From the NCBI GenBank assembly GCA_030830945.1, contig JAURLY010000158.1:1-10684 (forward strand): a stretch of DNA of 10,684 bases. Direction: 5' to 3'. The notes beneath the pieces were generated by a model, which was not told the origin of the DNA, ran no database searches, and saw only the letters and a list, made by a program, of their open reading frames with translations. A program made the translations under genes and the position numbers. Positions 6,122 through 10,684 of this stretch are shown here, piece after piece (position 1 is the first letter of the stretch; each line of letters begins with the position of its first letter). This DNA is from Gammaproteobacteria bacterium. Lineage in GTDB: Bacteria; Pseudomonadota; Gammaproteobacteria; Pseudomonadales; GM7GCV1.

Positions 6122-6747
6122 ACACATCCATCGCAGGTGCCATTATCGCGGGAGGCAAATCCAGTCGTTTTGGTGACATCAATAAGGCCCGGGCACTACT
6201 CGGCGGAAAAACCCTGCTGAAACACGTTCATGAACGTTTACGGCCACAGGTAAGTCATTTATACCTGAATTGCCAACCAGATTTCCCCGCCACAGATGAA
6301 ATTGATTCTCCATCGATCGTGCAGGATTTCTTGGCGAATAAAACAGGTCCATTAAACGGGGTTTTGGGTGCTTTGGACAGGAGCGTTGAAGACGGCTATG
6401 AATGGCTACTTATCGCTCCTTGCGATACCCCTTTTATACCAGTCGATCTAACCACAAGACTATTAAACAATGCGCACTCGCAAAGTCTGGAATTGGTTAT
6501 CCCAAGCTACGAAGGCATTCCCCAACCGAGTCTGTCGCTATGGCACCGTAATCTTTTACAGCCATTGCGTAGCGCCGTTGTCGATCAAGGTTCCGAAGGC
6601 TTTAAACAGTTCTACCCACACACCCTTTACGAACTGGTTGAATGGCCTCAGTCAGACTATGATCCTTTCCTCAACGTTAACCACCAAAGCGACCTCTGCG
6701 AGGCCGCTCATATACTCAAAAATCTAAACAGTGAAAGACCGAACTGA
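6118..6747 (+). CDS. mobA: Molybdenum cofactor guanylyltransferase MobA
   Basis: MobA joins GMP from GTP to Mo-molybdopterin, giving the MGD cofactor of the DMSO-reductase family (nitrate reductase, formate dehydrogenase and others). The protein has the Rossmann-like nucleotidyltransferase fold: AGGKSSRFG (11-19) and NKARALLGGKTLL (22-34) for GTP binding, VQDFLANKTGPLNGVLGAL (68-86), the metal-binding APCDTPFIP (100-108) and a late FLNVNHQSDL. Length (209) is typical. The N-terminal loop reads FGDINKA where most relatives have a shorter G-x-D-K segment. It starts at an ATGA overlap with moaE behind a very purine-rich ribosome site, and its TGA overlaps the moaB ATG by one base. Related nucleotidyltransferases such as MocA are possible, but the motifs and the cluster favour MobA. 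Confidence 0.92.
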   Translation: MNTSIAGAIIAGGKSSRFGDINKARALLGGKTLLKHVHERLRPQVSHLYLNCQPDFPATDEIDSPSIVQDFLANKTGPLNGVLGALDRSVEDGYEWLLIAPCDTPFIPVDLTTRLLNNAHSQSLELVIPSYEGIPQPSLSLWHRNLLQPLRSAVVDQGSEGFKQFYPHTLYELVEWPQSDYDPFLNVNHQSDLCEAAHILKNLNSERPN

Positions 6748-7280
6748 TGGCGCCCGCATTAAAAGATAAAATTCCTTTAAATATAGCGATTCTCACCATT
6801 TCTGACACGCGCACCCTGGAAACTGATACCTCTGGAGACTATCTCTACGAGCAAGCTCAAGTGGCTGGACACCAGGTTCTCGATCGTCAGATTTGCCTGG
6901 ATGACATATACATGATTCGCGCCCTTGTATCCGACTGGATAGCCAATAAATCCATTCACGTTATCCTGACGACTGGCGGCACCGGCTTTAGCGGCCGCGA
7001 CTCAACGCCTGAAGCATTAATGCCTCTATTTGATAAACAAATTGAGGGGTTTGGTGAATTGTTCCGTCATATTTCACTTGATGATATAGGTACTAGTACA
7101 GTGCAATCCCGTGCGCTTGCAGGCTTGGCCAACAACACCGTTATTTTCTGTTTGCCTGGATCTACCGGCGCTTGTCGTACTGGCTGGGAAGGTATTCTTT
7201 CCGAACAACTGGATAGCACTCACCGACCCTGCAACTTTGTCTCACATACCTTGGCCGGATCCGGGGACGACCAATCTTGA
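6747..7280 (+). CDS. moaB: Molybdopterin adenylyltransferase MoaB (MoaB/Mog family)
   Basis: MoaB/Mog proteins activate molybdopterin with ATP to give adenylated molybdopterin, the substrate for metal insertion by MoeA. The 177-residue sequence has NIAILTISDTRTLETDTSG (12-30), VILTTGGTGFSGRDSTPEAL (72-91), including the molybdopterin-binding TTGGTG and conserved D85, then GFGELFRHIS, IGTSTVQSRALAG and LPGSTGACRTGWE. It resembles E. coli MoaB more than the longer Mog; E. coli MoaB itself is not thought to be active, and here no second Mog-like gene is present, so this one probably does the job. The ATG overlaps the mobA TGA by one base with no strong Shine-Dalgarno. Its own TGA overlaps the moeA TTG. 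Confidence 0.95.
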   Translation: MAPALKDKIPLNIAILTISDTRTLETDTSGDYLYEQAQVAGHQVLDRQICLDDIYMIRALVSDWIANKSIHVILTTGGTGFSGRDSTPEALMPLFDKQIEGFGELFRHISLDDIGTSTVQSRALAGLANNTVIFCLPGSTGACRTGWEGILSEQLDSTHRPCNFVSHTLAGSGDDQS

Positions 7281-8464
7281 TATCTGTTGAACAAGCAATT
7301 AAACAGATGCAATCTCACGCAAGGCCTGTTTGTAAAAAAGAGCTTGTAACGATTGACCAGGCACTGGGGCGTACCCTGTTTTCTGCTGTCATGGCACCGA
7401 TAAATGTGCCTCCGGCAGATAACAGTGCCATGGATGGATACGCGGTTCGGACAAACGAAATTGCCCTGAACACCCAATACCAGATCAGCCAACGAATACC
7501 GGCCGGCAAGGCCCCTGATCCACTGCAGGAAAGCTCAGTAGCACGCATTTTTACCGGGGCAAATATGCCCGCAGGTGCAGACGCCGTCATCATTCAGGAA
7601 GACTCTATTTCCCAGAATAACCAGGTGCAATTTAAGTCGTTGGCTGTCGTAGGCGAGAATGTTCGGAAATGCGGGCAAGACGTTAGAAAAGGCAGTGAAA
7701 TCCTGCCTGCTGGAAAGGTATTGCGGCCTCAGGAAATTGGCTTGATAGCCTCATGTGGCATTGCTGAGGTTGAGGTTTACAAAAAACTCAGGGTGATCAT
7801 TCTTAGCACCGGTGATGAGCTTGTCGAACCAGGGCAGAAGGCAAAAACCAACCAAATTTACAATTCCAACCGCTTTCTGCTTAAAAGCTTTTGTGAGGCT
7901 TGCGGATTTGAAACGATTGACTCCGCTTCGATGCCAGATGAGCTAAACCAAACCATATCATCACTGGAAAAAGCTGCCAGCCAGGCGGACGTTATCCTTA
8001 CTACAGGTGGCGTATCCGTTGGCGAAGAGGATCATATCAAGCCTGCCCTGAAGCAACTCGGCAGCCTGGATATGTGGAAGGTCGCTATCAAACCGGGGAA
8101 GCCCATTGCCCTTGGAAAAATAGGTGACACCGATCTTATTGCACTGCCAGGCAATCCATCTTCGGTATTCACTACCTTCCTAATTTTAGCCCTTCCTCGC
8201 TTGCGCTTGCTCCAGGGGCGCTCTGACATGGAGATCATACCTGAAATTCTGTCTGCCAATTTTTCTCGTGCCGCAGGATCTCGCAAAGAGTATTTACGTG
8301 CGCGAAAAACATCTCAAGGGGTAGAGATATTCCCCAACCAAAGTAGCGGTGTGCTCTCTTCTGCCTGCTGGGGAGATGGTTTTGCCTTGCAGCCGCAGGA
8401 CACTGCCATCGAGTCAGGTCAGCTCGTGGAATTTATTGATTACCAACGCCTTATGCAAAGATAA
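7277..8464 (+). CDS. moeA: Molybdopterin molybdotransferase MoeA
   Basis: MoeA inserts molybdate into adenylated molybdopterin with release of AMP. The 395-residue protein shows the full domain set: PPADNSAMDGYAV (45-57), IFTGANMPAGADAVI (91-105), a lectin-like middle segment with VRKCGQDVRKGSEIL, the MoCF-fold domain with ILSTGDELVEPG (175-186) and the active-site TTGGVSVGEEDHIK (242-255), KPGKPIALG and LPGNPSS, and the C-terminal beta domain. The start is a TTG at 7277 that overlaps the moaB stop (TTGA), with GGGGA at 7263-7267 nine bases upstream; the first ATG at 7307 would remove the first ten residues of a conserved N-terminal helix. moeA ends 35 bp before moaA. Confidence 0.96.
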   Translation: MISVEQAIKQMQSHARPVCKKELVTIDQALGRTLFSAVMAPINVPPADNSAMDGYAVRTNEIALNTQYQISQRIPAGKAPDPLQESSVARIFTGANMPAGADAVIIQEDSISQNNQVQFKSLAVVGENVRKCGQDVRKGSEILPAGKVLRPQEIGLIASCGIAEVEVYKKLRVIILSTGDELVEPGQKAKTNQIYNSNRFLLKSFCEACGFETIDSASMPDELNQTISSLEKAASQADVILTTGGVSVGEEDHIKPALKQLGSLDMWKVAIKPGKPIALGKIGDTDLIALPGNPSSVFTTFLILALPRLRLLQGRSDMEIIPEILSANFSRAAGSRKEYLRARKTSQGVEIFPNQSSGVLSSACWGDGFALQPQDTAIESGQLVEFIDYQRLMQR

Positions 8465-8465
8465 C

Positions 8466-8493
8466 TTCAAACCCATGCCAATCCCTGCATAAT
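8466..8493 (+). promoter_or_regulatory. Possible internal promoter upstream of moaA
   Basis: The moeA-moaA gap is the only non-coupled junction in the Moco cluster. It contains TTCAAA (8466-8471) and CATAAT (8488-8493) separated by 16 bp, with 4 of 6 and 5 of 6 matches to the sigma-70 consensus. Transcription would begin near 8500, at or just before the first ATG of moaA, so the real start codon would then more likely be 8518 or 8539. No Shine-Dalgarno is evident for any of the three. The match may be chance. Confidence 0.25.
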
Positions 8494-8499
8494 GTACCC

Positions 8500-9516
8500 A
8501 TGACCTCTTTAAGCCCAATGAAGTCTCCCCGCACACGAATGATTGATCCTTTCGACAGGCATATTCATTATTTGCGGCTGTCAGTGACTGATCGCTGTAA
8601 TCTGCGCTGCACATACTGTATGGCAGAGGAAATGGAGTTTCTTCCCCGTGAAGAGATTTTATCGCTGGAAGAAATCGAGCGACTTGCCCGTTGTTTCGTT
8701 GATCTTGGAATCGACAAAATTCGCTTAACAGGAGGCGAACCTCTTGTTCGAAAAGGAATTGTTCAGCTGTGCGAAGCAATTGCAGGCATGGCAGGACTGC
8801 GTGAACTGACTATGACCACCAATGGTTTGTTGCTCGACCAATACGCCGAGCCGCTGCGTAATGCTGGAATTAATCGTCTTAACATCAGTATTGATAGCCT
8901 GGACAAATCCCGGTTTAAGCAACTAACGCGTGTTGGAAACCTTGCCCAGGCATTGCAAGGTATCGAAGCCGCAGTGGATGTCGGTTTTGATCGCATTAAG
9001 CTAAATGCCGTTGTTCTCAAAGGCGTAAACGATGATGAGGTACTAAAGCTGGCTGATTTTGCCGTGTCGCGAAACCTTGATATAAGCTTTATTGAAGAGA
9101 TGCCTTTGGGGCATATTGATTCTCACGCTCGAAACCAAACCCAAGTCTCCTCCAACTCAATTCGACAGCAGCTATCAGATCAATTTCAGTTGACTGTCAG
9201 CACAGAATCTACCGGTGGGCCCTCGCGTTATTTCGTATTACCTAACAGCCAGAGTCGTATCGGCTTTATTTCACCGATGTCCGATAATTTCTGCACCAGC
9301 TGTAACCGCGTGAGAATGACCGTGGAAGGCCAGCTTTTGCTTTGCCTGGGGAACGAGCACTCACTGGATCTAAGGGGCATGCTAAGAAACAACAAGATTT
9401 CCGATAATGATCTTAAAGCCGCGATATTGGGAGCAATTGGAAGAAAACCAGAACGTCATTATTTCGATTCAAACGATACCCAGATCGTGCGTTTTATGAG
9501 CCACACTGGCGGTTGA
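8500..9516 (+). CDS. moaA: GTP 3',8-cyclase MoaA (radical SAM)
   Basis: MoaA uses S-adenosylmethionine and a [4Fe-4S] cluster to cyclise GTP to 3',8-cyclo-7,8-dihydroguanosine triphosphate, the first step of Moco synthesis; MoaC acts next. The N-terminal cluster motif is CNLRCTYC (C33, C37, C40), followed by RLTGGEPLVRKG (75-86), ELTMTTNG and INRLNISIDSLD. The substrate-binding second cluster is ligated by C265, C268 and C282 (FCTSCNRVRMTVEGQLLLCL). The C-terminal Gly-Gly needed for activity is present (SHTGG). Length is 338 from the ATG at 8500; ATGs at 8518 and 8539 (MIDPFDRHIHYLRLS) are equally in frame, and the last resembles relatives best. The gene is placed last in the cluster although it acts first. 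The stop lies 2 bp from that of the convergent ligase gene. Confidence 0.97.
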   Translation: MTSLSPMKSPRTRMIDPFDRHIHYLRLSVTDRCNLRCTYCMAEEMEFLPREEILSLEEIERLARCFVDLGIDKIRLTGGEPLVRKGIVQLCEAIAGMAGLRELTMTTNGLLLDQYAEPLRNAGINRLNISIDSLDKSRFKQLTRVGNLAQALQGIEAAVDVGFDRIKLNAVVLKGVNDDEVLKLADFAVSRNLDISFIEEMPLGHIDSHARNQTQVSSNSIRQQLSDQFQLTVSTESTGGPSRYFVLPNSQSRIGFISPMSDNFCTSCNRVRMTVEGQLLLCLGNEHSLDLRGMLRNNKISDNDLKAAILGAIGRKPERHYFDSNDTQIVRFMSHTGG

Positions 9517-9518
9517 TT

Positions 9519-10684
9519 CTACAAACCACTTCGGCGACGCTTTTTGCGCCGCTGCCCATACGCTGCACTATAGGTCAGGGCAAAAATTGCCATTAGGGTA
9601 GACGCATATCCCGGTATTCGAAGGCTAAAGTCTGCGCTGGAATGAACCGCAATACCCACAATACTCATAAAGCAGGCATAGCCTGCAATCTGAATCCAGT
9701 TTGAATGGGACGATGTACAGGCCACATAGGCTGCCCTTAGGGTAAATCCCACAAAGGTCGCGAGTGCCAGAAACCCAAATATTCCCAATTCGATCAAAAA
9801 CTCCAGGTAGTCATTATGTGCGTGGTAATAAAAATCATGCCCTTCGATATCACCACGATATAAGGGAAAGGTCGAATAAAACGTGCCTGCTCCTGAACCA
9901 AACCAGAAATAGTCGTTAACCATTGGCAGGGCCGCTTCGACTACCGAAGACCTGGTTTCACGATCAACCATGGTATTTGCCACTTCATCAACCAGCCGAT
10001 CCATACCAAAACGGCCACCTACAACAACCGCATCAACGACCAGAATGCTGGCAATAATTAATACCCAGGCAATCACCAGTCGCCGTTTTACCAGCATGTA
10101 AGCCCCGGCCGCACCAAAGAGCGCACACATAAAAGCCGCGTTCGCCATTCGCGAAGAGCTCATTACCAGCCCGACAACCAGGACAACAATTGCCAGACGC
10201 CAGGCCAATGATCCCGACATCATCAACCCCAGACTCCTACCCTGTAGATTTTCACCACCATCAAGTTTGCGTACATTCACCATGAGATAAGCCACCCCAA
10301 TTGCCAATCCCAAATTCAGGTAGGCGGCAAAATGATTGGGATTGATGAATGTACCGGTTGCAGTGTTTGTAAAGAAAACTTTTGGGACAAGAAAGCCAAG
10401 ATCCATCCCTGTCAGAACCATCATGCTGCCATAGAGTGCCTGGCATACGGCACTGGCAAAAATTAACACCAGAAGGACTTTGATCCTTTTCGGGCTGTGG
10501 AGTTGCAGGATTAAAAGGAACAAACCCAGATAGGCCACACCGAGCAGAAATGCTCTTTGAGTTGCGTAGATGTCTGTACTCCAGCCTATTCCACTTAAGC
10601 TTTGCAACAAGGCGATCAATTGCACCGCAACCATACAAGAGATAGGCCATGCACATCGACGCAAAAATGCTGGAAATTCGAACT
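9519..10684 (-). CDS. O-antigen ligase / Wzy_C family membrane protein, partial (N-terminus outside window)
   Basis: This polytopic inner-membrane protein belongs to the O-antigen ligase/polymerase family, which transfers lipid-linked glycans onto lipid A-core or links repeat units. The frame stays open to the right edge (EFPAFLRRCAWPISC), and a TTG at 10664 is not a convincing start, so one or more N-terminal helices are missing. About ten hydrophobic segments remain. Family signatures are GTFINPNHFAAYLNL near the fourth helix, SSSRMANAAF, and the large periplasmic loop with WFGSGAGTFYSTFPLYR and HAHNDYLEFLIELG. The protein ends in a strongly basic tail (GQRRKKRRRSGL) after the last helix, probably cytoplasmic. 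Ligase, polymerase and O-linked glycosylase roles share this fold and cannot be separated here; no other glycan genes are visible. Confidence 0.88.
   Translation of the reverse strand, partial: FEFPAFLRRCAWPISCMVAVQLIALLQSLSGIGWSTDIYATQRAFLLGVAYLGLFLLILQLHSPKRIKVLLVLIFASAVCQALYGSMMVLTGMDLGFLVPKVFFTNTATGTFINPNHFAAYLNLGLAIGVAYLMVNVRKLDGGENLQGRSLGLMMSGSLAWRLAIVVLVVGLVMSSSRMANAAFMCALFGAAGAYMLVKRRLVIAWVLIIASILVVDAVVVGGRFGMDRLVDEVANTMVDRETRSSVVEAALPMVNDYFWFGSGAGTFYSTFPLYRGDIEGHDFYYHAHNDYLEFLIELGIFGFLALATFVGFTLRAAYVACTSSHSNWIQIAGYACFMSIVGIAVHSSADFSLRIPGYASTLMAIFALTYSAAYGQRRKKRRRSGL

Noticed and set aside
8414..8779. Antisense open frame of about 121 codons across the moeA/moaA junction
   Set aside because: It lies opposite two well-conserved genes, has no recognisable domain or ribosome site, and its composition is that of a shadow frame.
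9532..9551. CGGCG...CGCCG inverted repeat near the end of the ligase gene, possible terminator
   Set aside because: Five pairs with a ten-base loop, no T-run after it on either strand, and it is explained by the Arg/Lys-rich codons of the ligase C-terminus.
1..10684. Mobile elements, tRNA/rRNA genes, CRISPR arrays, phage or defence genes
   Set aside because: Looked for terminal repeats, transposase motifs, regularly spaced repeats and tRNA-like ends on both strands and saw none; genes fill almost the whole window.

Overview
The window looks like a stretch of a gammaproteobacterial chromosome with a mid-range G+C content. The order metX-metW-DUF4426-rdgB-...-hemW is the arrangement I know from Pseudomonas and its relatives (in P. 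aeruginosa metX, metW, a small exported protein, rdgB and hemW are adjacent). I therefore place it in a Pseudomonas/Cellvibrio-like lineage; that placement is inference from gene order and protein style, not from a search.

Region 1 (1-4270, + strand) is a housekeeping string. It holds the C-terminal half of MetX (homoserine O-acyltransferase, cut by the window edge), MetW, an exported DUF4426 protein, the RdgB/HAM1 dITP/XTP pyrophosphatase, a four-helix MAPEG-family membrane protein, the radical-SAM protein HemW (TTG start) and a small ankyrin-repeat protein whose reading frame probably overlaps the end of hemW. Most junctions overlap by a few bases, which suggests one translationally coupled operon. 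The exception is a 79-bp gap before the MAPEG gene, which carries a perfect 8-bp inverted repeat.

Region 2 (4278-4880, - strand) is an RluE-type 23S rRNA pseudouridine synthase. It converges on the ankyrin gene and diverges from the molybdenum cofactor genes. It departs from its family at one signature position: the arginine just before the catalytic GRLD aspartate motif reads as leucine.

Region 3 (4910-9516, + strand) is a compact molybdenum cofactor (Moco) cluster in the order moaC-moaD-moaE-mobA-moaB-moeA-moaA. MoaA and MoaC make cyclic pyranopterin monophosphate, MoaD/MoaE make molybdopterin, MoaB adenylates it, MoeA inserts molybdate, and MobA adds GMP to give the (bis-)MGD form. MoeB, which activates MoaD, and a molybdate transporter are not in the window. 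Several junctions are 1-10 bp apart or overlap, and non-ATG starts (GTG for moaD, TTG for moeA) sit on the preceding stop codon. Only moaA is set apart, by 35 bp.

Region 4 (9519-10684, - strand) is the C-terminal part of an O-antigen-ligase-family (Wzy_C) polytopic membrane protein. It is convergent with moaA with only 2 bp between the stop codons, and its N-terminus lies beyond the window. I see no tRNA, rRNA, CRISPR, insertion sequence or clear intrinsic terminator. I do not see a new multi-gene system; the observations most worth checking are the altered RluE motif, the MAPEG gene with its palindrome, and the ankyrin gene on the hemW 3' end.
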